The notes: generated by a model not told the origin, from the letters alone. A DNA stretch of 64,000 bases from Terriglobales bacterium (GCA_035691485.1 DASSIZ010000047.1:1-64000); one strand, 5' to 3'; positions 33,609 to 45,791 are shown, counted from the stretch's first letter. Made by a program: numbers and translations.

Positions 33609-34727
33609 CTATCTTCTCCCCTGCGCTGCCGCCGCATTGCTTGCCGGCTTGCTGAGTCCAGCGCCCCGATTAATCATTTCCTGTAATTCATCCGGCATGG
33701 AGGAACGCTGTATTGCCGTCTCCAGCGAGATCTGCTTGGTCATGTAGAGCGTCGCCAGCGACTGGTTGAACGTCTGCATGCCGAACTTGTCCTGGCCTGA
33801 CTGCATGGCGGAATAAATCTGGTGAATCTTGTCTTCGCGAATCAGGTTGCGCACGGCAGCGTTAGGGATCAGGATTTCCATCGCCATGGCGCGACCCTGG
33901 CCGCCGATCTTGGGCAGCAACGATTGGCACATGATGCCTTCCAGCACCAGGGACAGCTGGGCGCGAATCTGCGACTGCTGGTGCGATGGGAAGACGTCGA
34001 TCACGCGGTTGATGGTGGAGGCGGCGGAATTGGTGTGCAAGGTGCCGAAGGTGAGGTGACCGGTCTCCGCGATGCGCAAGGCGGATTCGATGGTCTCCAA
34101 GTCGCGCATTTCGCCGATCAGCACGACGTCCGGATCCTCGCGAAGCGCCGCGCGCAAGGCGTTGGAGAATGACTTGGTATCGGCGTGGACCTCGCGCTGG
34201 TTCACCAGGCAGTTCTTGTGCTGGTGCACGAACTCGATCGGGTCTTCGATGGTGATGATGTGATCGTGACGGTCGGCGTTGATCTTGTCGATCATGGCCG
34301 CCAGGGTGGTAGATTTGCCCGAGCCCGTCGGTCCCGTCACCAGGATGAGGCCGCGCGGGCGGTCGCACAATTTGGAGACGACCGGCGGCAGGTTGAGCTG
34401 CTGGAAGCTCTTGATCTCGAACGGAATCACGCGGAAGACAGCCCCGGAAGCGCCGCGCTGGTTGAAGATGTTGGCGCGGAAGCGGGCCAGCCCTTTCATG
34501 CCGAAGGAGAAGTCCAGCTCCAGGTCTTCTTCAAAGCGGTGCTTCTGCGCGTCGGTCATGACGCTGTAGGCCAGCGCCTTGGTCTCGGCCGGGGTGAGCG
34601 GCGGCATGTCCAATGGCTGCAAGTGGCCGTGGACGCGGATCTGCGGCGGCGTGTTGGTGGTGATGTGCAGGTCGCTGCCGTTCAATTCCAAAAGCTTCTT
34701 CAACAGATCGCTTAATGTGACTGCCAT
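33609..34727 (-). CDS. pilT: Twitching motility ATPase PilT
   Basis: 372 residues, the hexameric motor that retracts the pilus. Walker A GPTGSGKST, the Asp box, Walker B GEMRDLETIE and the His box GHLTFGTLHTNSA are present. The C-terminal AIRNLIRE-type motif appears as AVRNLIRED, which PilT needs for retraction. The Ala-rich end (KPASNAAAAQGRR) is variable. It follows pilB by 90 bp, and that gap is a heptad-repeat spacer. Confidence 0.96.
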   Translation of the reverse strand: MAVTLSDLLKKLLELNGSDLHITTNTPPQIRVHGHLQPLDMPPLTPAETKALAYSVMTDAQKHRFEEDLELDFSFGMKGLARFRANIFNQRGASGAVFRVIPFEIKSFQQLNLPPVVSKLCDRPRGLILVTGPTGSGKSTTLAAMIDKINADRHDHIITIEDPIEFVHQHKNCLVNQREVHADTKSFSNALRAALREDPDVVLIGEMRDLETIESALRIAETGHLTFGTLHTNSAASTINRVIDVFPSHQQSQIRAQLSLVLEGIMCQSLLPKIGGQGRAMAMEILIPNAAVRNLIREDKIHQIYSAMQSGQDKFGMQTFNQSLATLYMTKQISLETAIQRSSMPDELQEMINRGAGLSKPASNAAAAQGRR

Positions 34728-34732
34728 AGGGT

Positions 34733-34815
34733 GCGTTCTCAGTTATCGGTTATCGGTCTCAGTTACCGTTCGTTACCGGATTTGCCTCTAGCCAGTAGCT
34801 ACTGACCACTAGCCA
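34733..34815. repeat. Heptad-periodic spacer between pilB and pilT
   Basis: Words: GCGTTCT, CAGTTAT, CGGTTAT, CGGTCTC, AGTTACC, GTTCGTT, ACCGGAT, TTGCCTC, TAGCCAG, TAGCTAC, TGACCAC, TAGCCAC. The right half reverse-complemented (GGCTAGT, GGTCAGT, AGCTACT) parallels the left half with mostly C/T exchanges, which G.U pairs would tolerate in RNA. Confidence 0.55.
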
Positions 34816-34817
34816 CT

Positions 34818-36533
34818 TCAATGAACGGTTTCCCTTGCCACTTCTTCCAGCGTCGTTAGTCCCGCCATGGCTTTGACCAAGCCGCTACGCCGCAGCGTGA
34901 TCATGCCGCGCTCGATGGCTTTTTTTTTCAACTCGACCGCCGAGGCGCCGACCAGGATCAACTCGCGGATCTCGTCGTCAATTTCCATTACTTCGTACAG
35001 CCCGGAGCGGCCTTTATAGCCGCTGTTATTGCAAACGCCGCAACCCTTGCCCTTGTATACCTTGACCGTCTTCGCCTCCTCGGGTGTGAAGCCGGCCTCG
35101 ATCAAAGCTTGCGGCGGCAAGTCCACCTCCGCCTTGCACTCGGCGCAGACGCGGCGCACCAGGCGCTGGGCCACGATCATGTGGACCGAAGTCGCGACCA
35201 GGAAGGGCTCGATGCCCATGTTCATCAACCGGCTGATCGTTTCCGGGGCGCCATTGGTGTGCAGCGTGGAGAGCACCAGGTGTCCGGTGAGGGCGGCCTT
35301 GATGGCGATTTCAGCCGTTTCAAAGTCGCGAATTTCGCCCACCAGGATGATGTTCGGGTCTTGGCGCAAAAAGGCGCGGAGAGCGGCGGCGAAATTCAGC
35401 CCGATGGATTCTTTCATCTGCACCTGGTTTACGCCGGCCAACTGAAACTCCACCGGGTCCTCGGCGGTCATGATGTTGGTGTCGGGCTGGTTCAGGCGCG
35501 AGATCGCGGAATACAGCGTGTTCGTCTTCCCCGATCCGGTGGGGCCGGTAACCAGCACCATGCCGTACGGCTTCAAGATTGCTTTCTCGAACTTGACCAG
35601 CGATTCGGCCTCGAAGCCGAGCTTGGTCATGTCAAGCCGCAGGTTTTCCTTGTCGAGAAGCCGCATCACGATCTTTTCGCCCCACAGCGTGGGCAGGGTG
35701 CTGACGCGGTAATCGAGCTGCTTCTTCTTTCCCCCCAGGTTGACGCGCAACATGATGCGCCCGTCCTGCGGCAGCCGTTTCTCGCTGATGTCGAGCTTCG
35801 CCATGATTTTGATACGGCTCGTGATGGCGTCTTTGAGCTTCATCGGCGGGCTCATGATGGACTGGAGCATTCCATCCACGCGAAAACGGACGCGGTATTC
35901 CTTTTCGTAGGGCTCGACGTGAATATCGCTGGCGCCACGCTTGACCGCATCGGTCATGATCAAGTTGACCAGCTTGACGATGGGCGCTTCCTCGGCCGCT
36001 TTCTCCAGGTCGGAAAGCGCCATGTCCTCCTCTTCGGCCTGGAGTTCGACATCGGCATCGGCGCCCTCGGTCATTTCCATCATGACCCGTTCCAGATCTT
36101 CCTCATGGGCGGAGCCATACGCCTTCTCGATGCCGTCGAGAATGGAACTTTCTGAGGCCACCACGGGCTCAATGTTGAAGCCGGTCATGAACTTGATATC
36201 GTCCATGGCGAAAACGTTGGTGGGATCGACCATGGCGATGGTGAGGGAGGCGCCGACCCGGCTGAGGGGCAGGATCTGGTAGCGCTTGGCGGTCTCGTAC
36301 GGAATCAGCTTGACGACCGTGGGATCAATTTCAAAGAAGGTGAGGTTAATGGCAGGAACGCCATACTGGCGGGAAAGGAAGTTGGTGACGTCCTCATCGG
36401 AGAGATAACCCAGCTTGACCAGGATCGATCCCAGGCGGGTGCCGGAGTCCTTCTGGACCTTCAGTGCCTGGTCCAGCTGCTCCAGCGTAATTACCTTCTC
36501 TTTAACCAGAAGGTCGCCCAATCGCTGAGACAT
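34818..36533 (-). CDS. pilB: Type IV pilus assembly ATPase PilB with MshEN domain
   Basis: 571 residues, the extension motor. The N-terminus (residues 1-150) is an MshEN domain: RLGDLLVKEKVITLEQLDQA then a second RLGSILVKLGYLSDEDV, the tandem pattern that binds c-di-GMP in MshE. The ATPase core has Walker A GPTGSGKTN, GEIRDFETAE and GHLVLSTLHTNGA. A tetra-cysteine zinc site (CAEC ... CGVC) lies near residue 470. It is the first gene of the pilB-T-C-S-R group; its 375-bp upstream region carries two palindromes. Confidence 0.96.
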   Translation of the reverse strand: MSQRLGDLLVKEKVITLEQLDQALKVQKDSGTRLGSILVKLGYLSDEDVTNFLSRQYGVPAINLTFFEIDPTVVKLIPYETAKRYQILPLSRVGASLTIAMVDPTNVFAMDDIKFMTGFNIEPVVASESSILDGIEKAYGSAHEEDLERVMMEMTEGADADVELQAEEEDMALSDLEKAAEEAPIVKLVNLIMTDAVKRGASDIHVEPYEKEYRVRFRVDGMLQSIMSPPMKLKDAITSRIKIMAKLDISEKRLPQDGRIMLRVNLGGKKKQLDYRVSTLPTLWGEKIVMRLLDKENLRLDMTKLGFEAESLVKFEKAILKPYGMVLVTGPTGSGKTNTLYSAISRLNQPDTNIMTAEDPVEFQLAGVNQVQMKESIGLNFAAALRAFLRQDPNIILVGEIRDFETAEIAIKAALTGHLVLSTLHTNGAPETISRLMNMGIEPFLVATSVHMIVAQRLVRRVCAECKAEVDLPPQALIEAGFTPEEAKTVKVYKGKGCGVCNNSGYKGRSGLYEVMEIDDEIRELILVGASAVELKKKAIERGMITLRRSGLVKAMAGLTTLEEVARETVH

Positions 36534-36908
36534 ACCACTCCCTATCGCCTAAATCCAGCCGGCTCGATCGTGTCGCAAAACGCGACTACGCGCACATCTC
36601 GGGGGAAAGATGTTCAACTCTGGGTAAGGCGAATCGTATGTTCAGTGACACAAATTGTCAATTGAGAACGGCCTTTGAAAAGGTAACAAAACAGGCTCTC
36701 TAGCTCACTTCAGGACATGTCCCAGTGGGACAAAAACTGGCAGCAATACAGGCATTAGCTTTCAGATGGTAATTGGCGTTCAGTGGTCGGTTGTCGATGC
36801 CGTGCGGGAATGAGTTGTGAGCTGAACCGTGTGGCCACCGGATGTGCCTGCTGCCGGCTGATGACTCCGGAGATCTGCCACGTCGACGTCTTGGTATAGT
36901 ACCGTGCT
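36534..36908. promoter_or_regulatory. Divergent control region of pilB with overlapping palindromes
   Basis: A 375-bp gap between pilB (-) and the DAO-like gene (+). GGACATGTCC (36713-36722) overlaps TGTCCCA-G-TGGGACA (36718-36732), a perfect 15-bp palindrome about 185 bp upstream of pilB. The TGTC-N7-GACA layout is the kind of site NtrC-family activators bind. No GG-N10-GC sigma-54 promoter was found near it. TATAGT eight bases before GTG 36909 may be the -10 of a leaderless transcript for the plus-strand gene. Confidence 0.4.
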
Positions 36909-38027
36909 GTGAACCGACGCACGCTCCTGAAAGGCGCCGCGTTGACCTCCGCCAGCCTGCTGTTGGAAGGCTGTGCGGCGCGACGTGTTCGGCCAGTGGC
37001 CGCAGCGGTTCCTCCGCCTATAGATCTTGCCAAGGTCCTAGTCTCGCCCGAGCGCGAAATCCGCACCACTGTGTGCCTGCGGCCGTTCCGTCCCAGTGGT
37101 TTTCGCCTGGAGCCGCAAAAACTCGACGACAAGCTTTGCGTCCACAACTATGGCCACGGCGGAGCGGGCATAACACTGTCGTGGGGGACTGCCCAGCTTG
37201 CAGCCAGCGAAATTCTCGCTTCCGGCCAGAGGCAAGTCGCGGTACTCGGTTGTGGCGTCGTCGGGCTGGCGACGGCGCGCACGCTGCAGCAGATGGGCAA
37301 AGCGGTCACGATTTACGCCAAGGCCATTCCTCCCGAAACCACGTCCAACTCAGCCGGGGGGTTCTGGTTTCCCGTCACCGTCTTCGACCGGGGCCACGAA
37401 GCACCGCTGTTCCAGCAGCAGTTCCCGCGCGCGGTGAGGCTCTCCTATACATATTTCCAGCAGTTTGTTGGGGAAGACTACAGCGTACGCTGGCTGCCGA
37501 CGTACTACCTGAACGAACACCCTTTCAACGAGACCGGAATGGTCGGGCCGAAGGGGCCGTTCGCCGATTTCGAACCAGCGGCGCGCGACCTGCAGCCCCA
37601 GCAACACCGCTTCCCGGCCGCGTTTGTCCGCGAATTCAAGTCCCTGCTTATCGAGCCGCATCATTACTTACGGGCGCTGGTGCGCGATTTTCAAGCTGCG
37701 GGCGGATGCATCCTGGTGCGAGAGTTTCGCGACGTTGCCGAGATCTCCGCCCTGCCGGAGCGCGCCATTGTCAACTGCACCGGCCTGGGAGCAAAGTCCT
37801 TGTTCTCCGACCCAGACCTGGTGCCCATCAAAGGACAGCTTACGTTCTTGTTGCCCCAGCCTGAGGTCAACTACAACCTGATTGCCGGCGAGCTGTACAT
37901 GTTTCCGCGGCGCGACGGAATCGTGCTGGGCGGCACGCATGGGCGCGGCGAGTGGAGCCTGGAGCCGGACCTAAATGCAAAGGCGCGCATCTTGGAAGGT
38001 CATGCCAGGCTGTTCAGCGGACTGTAG
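36909..38027 (+). CDS. Exported D-amino-acid-oxidase-like flavoprotein with permuted segment order
   Basis: 372 residues. An RR-containing signal with lipobox-like LLLEGC (residues 3-22) suggests Tat export and lipidation. The DAO family's C-terminal signature, RPFRPSGFRLE and HNYGHGGAGITLSWG, comes first (residues 58-68 and 79-93). The FAD-binding GCGVVG (114-119), normally N-terminal, follows, then GGFWFP and the late DAO segment GGTHGRGEWS (about 341-350), where the protein stops. In ordinary DAO the HNYGHGG segment follows that point, so this looks like a circular permutation. It likely oxidises an amine or amino acid in the periplasm using FAD. The start is GTG. Confidence 0.85.
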   Translation: MNRRTLLKGAALTSASLLLEGCAARRVRPVAAAVPPPIDLAKVLVSPEREIRTTVCLRPFRPSGFRLEPQKLDDKLCVHNYGHGGAGITLSWGTAQLAASEILASGQRQVAVLGCGVVGLATARTLQQMGKAVTIYAKAIPPETTSNSAGGFWFPVTVFDRGHEAPLFQQQFPRAVRLSYTYFQQFVGEDYSVRWLPTYYLNEHPFNETGMVGPKGPFADFEPAARDLQPQQHRFPAAFVREFKSLLIEPHHYLRALVRDFQAAGGCILVREFRDVAEISALPERAIVNCTGLGAKSLFSDPDLVPIKGQLTFLLPQPEVNYNLIAGELYMFPRRDGIVLGGTHGRGEWSLEPDLNAKARILEGHARLFSGL

Positions 38028-38032
38028 CGACA

Positions 38033-40162
38033 TTAGTGGATGGGAATTCCCAGCGCGGTCATGAATCCCCTCATCGATGCCTCATCGAGCGGGGTGGAAT
38101 TGGGATCGTCCTTCATCAGCTTCAAGGCCAGGTTGCATTCGCGTTCGGCAACGTCCGATTGTTCCCTGGTGCGAGCCAGAGAGCAGACCAGGCCGTGAGC
38201 GCTGGGACTGTCCGGCGATAGCCGAGCTGCGGTTTCCGCGTGCGCCCGCGCGAGGTCAAGGTTTCGGCCCGATTCCTGGTTGGCCAGGTTGATATAGGCG
38301 TAGGCTGCGGTCACGCTGAGGTCGAAATCTCCCTCGTAAACCAGCAGAGCGCTCCCTCCCAGCTTTGCCTTCGGTTCGCGGCCGCGAAAAGTGGCGGCAA
38401 GCCGCGCTCCGCCGAGTGCCGTGTCGAATCCCGCCAGGCTTTCACTGCTCACGATGAGCGTGCCATGGTAGTGAACCGGCGGAATCTGCTGGATCGAGCC
38501 GGACGTTTCACCGCATGGAATCCCGTAGTCCTGATTGGTGGCATAGAAAGCGCGAATGATCCAGCAGGGACTTGACGGCGTGCGGTCGACATAAGCCTTG
38601 GCCTGTTTCAGCGCCTGTCCCCAATCGCTATCCGACAGCGAAAGGTGCTTATACGTGGCACCTGGTCCACCCCAGATTTCGTTGCTATAGCTGAGGTAAT
38701 TCGGAAACGCGCGCAATGAGCTTGCGATGTGCAGCCCGAGCAAGAGGGCCAGCGCCACTTGCGCTTTTCTGCTGTGCGCCAGCAACTCGCCGGATCCCGC
38801 GGAAGCAAACAAGATGACGAACACCATCACCGGAAGCAGGTGCCGCACGCCCATATTCAATCCGGAGGTCATGGCCGATCCCAGATAGACGAGCGGAAGG
38901 ACTGCCAGGAACAGCAGTTCGCGCCGCCGCGCGCGCCAAAAACGCAAGGCGCAGCAGGACAAGGCAGCCATTACCAGCACCGCCAGGGAAAACTTAATTG
39001 CGATCGCAAGCGGGAAATAGAACCACTGTCCGCGTCGATAAAGCCGCCCCAAGATAAAGGCGGGACGGCCGACTTCCGACGTCACCACCACATCCTGCAA
39101 ACCCTTCAGGTAAGCTTCCGGCAAGAGATGTGCGTCTTCCAGCCTTGGAATCGCCTGGGCCACCGGGCCGGCGAACTCCGGCCGACCCCAACCCCAGGTC
39201 TGTGCGCCGTGTGGGCGGCTCTGGTAACGCCAGCCATAGACTGTCCACAGCACAACCAACGCAAGCAAGAGGATTCCGGCGACCGCTAACAGATTGCGTC
39301 CCATGCGCCGCCCCACCGGTTCGCCGTTCCGCTGCACGAGAGGATCGGCAACCGCCAGGATCAGCAGGATCGGCACCAGCAGCATGGTGGAGTGCTTTAA
39401 TGAGAAAGCGACACCCGTAACCAATGCCGCCAGCAGCCATCGCGCGCGCGTACGATTCACCAGGTACGCGTACAGGGCAAACACCGATGCCAAGGTTCCG
39501 AACGCCGCCGGCACGTCGGTGGCAATCAATGCGCCATGCGCCAGCAGGTTGGGTTCAAACGCCAGCAGGGTTCCGGCCACGCACGCCGCCGCAAGTCCAA
39601 ACATGCTGCGCGCAACGACCCACACGACTCCTAACAACATCACCGCGAACAGGGATGCAGCCAGGCGCGCGGAAAACAGAACACTCTCCGGGTTGGCGAA
39701 TACGAAGGCATGGCCGATGCGATTATCCAGTTCCCGGGTGTTGGGGAAGCCGCAAGCCTTGGGAAACGGATCGCGGATGCGCTGGAATAGCAGCGGGATT
39801 GCATCCACCATCTTGGCCAACGGAGGATGCTCCGGGTTCCAGCCGAAATCACCGCATGTCAGGTATCGATAGCCGGCATGGAGATGGTCAGCTTCATCCC
39901 AGGTGATCGACAACCGTCCGACGCTGGTCCACAACTGTGCGAGCAACACAAGGCCGAACGCAGCCAGTATGAGCCACTCCCAGGCTCGACGAGGGCAGGA
40001 GGCAGGCGGAACCAGGGCAGCGGCGGGCGATACGGTGTGCACTCCAACGCCGCTCGAGGGCGTGGATTGTGCCTCGATGGTCGTTTCTCCAGCCAAAGCT
40101 GCGCCTTCCCCGGAACCAGCGCCGCGCGAAATCGACGGAAGGGCACTCGACGCGGCCGGCAA
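38033..40162 (-). CDS. PMT/GT39-family membrane glycosyltransferase with C-terminal TPR-like tail
   Basis: 709 residues. About 11 membrane helices. The first periplasmic loop carries the family's acidic pair in TWDEADHLHAGYRYL, followed by WNPEHPPLAKMVDAIPLLF, typical of PMT-type enzymes that move a sugar from a polyprenyl phosphate donor. The last 90 residues form a helical, TPR-like tail (LARAHAETAARLSPDSPSAH). The first 40 residues are Ala/Ser/Pro-rich and may be overextended. It ends 5 bp from the convergent DAO-like gene. The acceptor is unknown. Confidence 0.85.
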   Translation of the reverse strand: MPAASSALPSISRGAGSGEGAALAGETTIEAQSTPSSGVGVHTVSPAAALVPPASCPRRAWEWLILAAFGLVLLAQLWTSVGRLSITWDEADHLHAGYRYLTCGDFGWNPEHPPLAKMVDAIPLLFQRIRDPFPKACGFPNTRELDNRIGHAFVFANPESVLFSARLAASLFAVMLLGVVWVVARSMFGLAAACVAGTLLAFEPNLLAHGALIATDVPAAFGTLASVFALYAYLVNRTRARWLLAALVTGVAFSLKHSTMLLVPILLILAVADPLVQRNGEPVGRRMGRNLLAVAGILLLALVVLWTVYGWRYQSRPHGAQTWGWGRPEFAGPVAQAIPRLEDAHLLPEAYLKGLQDVVVTSEVGRPAFILGRLYRRGQWFYFPLAIAIKFSLAVLVMAALSCCALRFWRARRRELLFLAVLPLVYLGSAMTSGLNMGVRHLLPVMVFVILFASAGSGELLAHSRKAQVALALLLGLHIASSLRAFPNYLSYSNEIWGGPGATYKHLSLSDSDWGQALKQAKAYVDRTPSSPCWIIRAFYATNQDYGIPCGETSGSIQQIPPVHYHGTLIVSSESLAGFDTALGGARLAATFRGREPKAKLGGSALLVYEGDFDLSVTAAYAYINLANQESGRNLDLARAHAETAARLSPDSPSAHGLVCSLARTREQSDVAERECNLALKLMKDDPNSTPLDEASMRGFMTALGIPIH

Positions 40163-40295
40163 TCTTGTGATTGGAGCGGATCATACCGTCATACGGTGAC
40201 GGCGACAATCGCTGGTTCAGGCAGGAATCAACGAATGCACAAACCAGGACAATGTCCTGCCCTGGCCGTTTTGGAGCGCGGATGCAGACTCCGCC

Positions 40296-41819
40296 TCACT
40301 TCCCTTGAGACATGCGCACTTCGTAGACGGTCGGAAGCGGCTCCGAAGTTGGACGAACGAAGCTGCGCACCAGTTCGGTGCGCGAGAAGTGGCCGAGGCT
40401 GAGCAATCGAATGCATTCGTCGGTGGCACAGGTCTCCCACGAGCGTTTCTGGCCCCAGGGGAAGCAGCTGGCCTCGATCACGCGCACCGGAAGCTGGTCC
40501 TGGAAGCCGGCGTCGATTTGCTCGCGCAGCCAGCGCATGTAATTGAGCTTTTCCGCGATCGCCTCCTTGGGATCCCGCCGGACAACAACCCCGGGAAAAT
40601 CCGGAATATCGGGCCGGAGCGTGTGAATATGGCCGTGGCCTTCGACGAGAATTTCAACATCGAGTTCCATCAGACGTTCCAGGCTGGCGAGCCACTTGCG
40701 GCTGTCGACATCCGGGTTTGGAGTCGCAAAATAGCTACCCATGAAGGCATCGCCCGCCAGCAGCAGCTTCTCCTTGGGGTCGTACAAGGCAATGTGATCG
40801 TCACAGTGGCCGGGGGTGGCCAATACTTGCAAACAGCCGGAATCGGAATCCAGGGTGTCGCCGAGTATTTTGAAAGGCGGCCGCAAATCGGGCGGCTGCC
40901 CGATTATGGTGGCGCGCACTCGTGGCAGCTTTTTGAAAGGCGACAGAAACCGCGCCGTCATCTCGGAAACATAGATGGGCGCAGCCGTCATTTGCGCCAG
41001 CCAATTCAGGTTCCCGACATGCTCTTCGTGCGCGTGCGTGGCCACAATCTTGGTGATCCTGGGCGGTCCCCGGCGAAGGTGGCGCGCCAGCGAGCGCCGC
41101 ATCTTGGGCGAGCCGGGATCAATGGCGATGCCGTCATAGAGCACCGTGGTGAACAGTTCCCCGAACAGGATGGGCACGGTGTTGGGCAAGGCACCGTTCA
41201 AGAACAGAATCGTCAGCCTGCCGCCGAGCAGTTCAAGCCGCCGGTTATAGGTCCGGACAAACGTGCTGATTCTTCCCGCGGCAGCCTTCAACGCGGCCCA
41301 CGCGACTAAGGGAAGGCGAAGCAAGAGGCCCAGCGTGTAGCACGACCAGAAGGCTCCCAGGCGCGCTTTCCGCTTGACCGTTTCGGGCTGTGCGACGCGG
41401 CATGCGCCGCCACGACACTTGCTCAGTGCGTAGCGATTGCGCGCGACAAAGCCGTACCCCAGCCGACCCAATTGACGGAACGGGAAATGCGATCCCAGCG
41501 CGCCGATCATCCACGTCGGAGGAAACAATCGCGCCAGCCGGGCAACGGCATCCCAGCCGACATAAATCCGGCCATCAGGCGCTATTACGTGCAACTGGCG
41601 CAGGCAATCGTCCAAATTGAGGCGTGGGTCCACCTGGAGCAGGACGTCCTGGGTGATGGGCAAAGCGAGGGTCTTGTGGTGGCGATCGAGAGTATTCAAC
41701 CAGGCCACGCAAGCCTGGCAGACTTCGCACTGCCCGTCGTATAGCACACGATAGGCCGCGGCGGCGGCGGCATGCATGTCATCGTGTGCTGGGACGGGTT
41801 CTGTTATTGGCGTTCCCAC
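40296..41819 (-). CDS. DCC thiol-disulfide domain fused to metallo-beta-lactamase-fold hydrolase
   Basis: 507 residues. Residues about 22-145 are a DCC/DUF393 domain with YDGQCEVCQAC (D28, C31, C34), a putative thiol-disulfide oxidoreductase. A hydrophobic stretch (about 155-182) may touch the membrane. Residues about 195-480 are a metallo-beta-lactamase fold: THAHEEHVG (H262, H264, H267, with E266 where D is usual), TPGHCDDH (H338), LAGDAF (D357) and EGHGHIH. I know of no common architecture joining these domains in this order. The substrate is unknown; a glyoxalase-II-like or thiol-linked hydrolase is possible. Confidence 0.82.
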   Translation of the reverse strand: MGTPITEPVPAHDDMHAAAAAAYRVLYDGQCEVCQACVAWLNTLDRHHKTLALPITQDVLLQVDPRLNLDDCLRQLHVIAPDGRIYVGWDAVARLARLFPPTWMIGALGSHFPFRQLGRLGYGFVARNRYALSKCRGGACRVAQPETVKRKARLGAFWSCYTLGLLLRLPLVAWAALKAAAGRISTFVRTYNRRLELLGGRLTILFLNGALPNTVPILFGELFTTVLYDGIAIDPGSPKMRRSLARHLRRGPPRITKIVATHAHEEHVGNLNWLAQMTAAPIYVSEMTARFLSPFKKLPRVRATIIGQPPDLRPPFKILGDTLDSDSGCLQVLATPGHCDDHIALYDPKEKLLLAGDAFMGSYFATPNPDVDSRKWLASLERLMELDVEILVEGHGHIHTLRPDIPDFPGVVVRRDPKEAIAEKLNYMRWLREQIDAGFQDQLPVRVIEASCFPWGQKRSWETCATDECIRLLSLGHFSRTELVRSFVRPTSEPLPTVYEVRMSQGK

Positions 41820-41921
41820 GCGAATGGCCGACGGGTGTCGGTGGAATGTTAGGTCTGATACGGAAGCAACGTCAACGCGGCAGGCGTAGAAAGGCAGTGC
41901 GCAAGGCTGCCGCTTCGCGGA

Positions 41922-44843
<2,922 letters not shown>

Positions 44844-45020
44844 GGTTGTGCGGATCCCCGGTAGGCCCGGCGCAAACAAGGCCGGAGCAGATTTCCAGTA
44901 CAGGCTAACATATATAGATGCCGCAGTTTTGAAGACGGCTCTGGGCCGACAAGCCGGGCATCGACCATCGAAGGTCAACCTGCTATTCTCTTCGATTTGA
45001 ATCCACAGCCGGGGAGACGT

Positions 45021-45791
45021 ATGGCAACCCTGCTCGAAGGACGCACCGCGGTAGTTTTCGGAGTCGCCAACAAACGCAGCATCGCGTGGGCCATCGCGCG
45101 GCACCTGCACGGGGCCGGAGCGCGCCTGGCGCTTACCTACCAGAATGAACGGCTGGCGCTGGAGGCCAAGGACCTGGTGGAGTCGCTGCCCGGAACGGAA
45201 GGGTTCCAGTGCGACGTGGCGAACGAGGGCGAAGTCGAGCGCCTGTTTCAGCAACTGAAAGACCGCTACGGGAAGCTGGACGTGCTGGTACACAGCATCG
45301 CATTTGCGCCCGCCGCCGAGCTCAGTCGGCCGTTTCGCGAGACCTCGCGCGAGGGATTCCGGATCGCGCACGACGTCAGCGTGTATTCACTGATCGCGCT
45401 GGCGCGGGCTGCCGCGCCGCTGATGACCGACGGCGGCAGCATCATGACGCTGACTTATTACGGGGCGGAAAAGGTCGTGCCCAATTACAACGTCATGGGG
45501 GTGGCAAAAGCGGCGCTGGAAGCCACGGTGCGTTACCTGGCCGCGGACCTGGGGAAAGACAGGATTCGCGTCAACGCCATATCCGCGGGGCCCATCAAGA
45601 CGCTGGCGGCGCGAGGCATTGCCGGCTTGGGCGACATGCTGAAGGGACACGCGGAGCGCGCGCCGCTGGGACGAAACATCGAACCGGATGAGGTCGGAAA
45701 GGCTGCGCTGTTCCTGGCATCCGATCTTTCGACCGGCGTGACCGGGGAAACGCTCTACGTGGATTGCGGGTACAACATCATGGGGTTCTGA
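45021..45791 (+). CDS. fabI: Enoyl-[acyl-carrier-protein] reductase FabI
   Basis: 256 residues, an NADH-dependent short-chain dehydrogenase that reduces the trans-2-enoyl-ACP in fatty-acid elongation and is the target of triclosan-type inhibitors in other species. The nucleotide-binding [13 protein letters not shown] and the catalytic [18 protein letters not shown] (Tyr-x6-Lys) are intact. The start is ATG 45021 with GGGGAG upstream; an in-frame TTG at 44997 is less likely. It is divergent from secA. Confidence 0.96.
   Translation: MATLLEGRTAVVFGVANKRSIAWAIARHLHGAGARLALTYQNERLALEAKDLVESLPGTEGFQCDVANEGEVERLFQQLKDRYGKLDVLVHSIAFAPAAELSRPFRETSREGFRIAHDVSVYSLIALARAAAPLMTDGGSIMTLTYYGAEKVVPNYNVMGVAKAALEATVRYLAADLGKDRIRVNAISAGPIKTLAARGIAGLGDMLKGHAERAPLGRNIEPDEVGKAALFLASDLSTGVTGETLYVDCGYNIMGF

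Noticed and set aside
36534-36800. Sigma-54 promoter for pilB
   Set aside because: TGGCAGCAATACAGGC near 36738 has GG and GC 11 rather than 10 bases apart and is on the wrong strand for pilB.
44844-45371. SecA reading frame extended to 1149 residues
   Set aside because: The extra 176 residues overlap fabI on the other strand and do not resemble SecA; the family N-terminus begins at TTG 44843.
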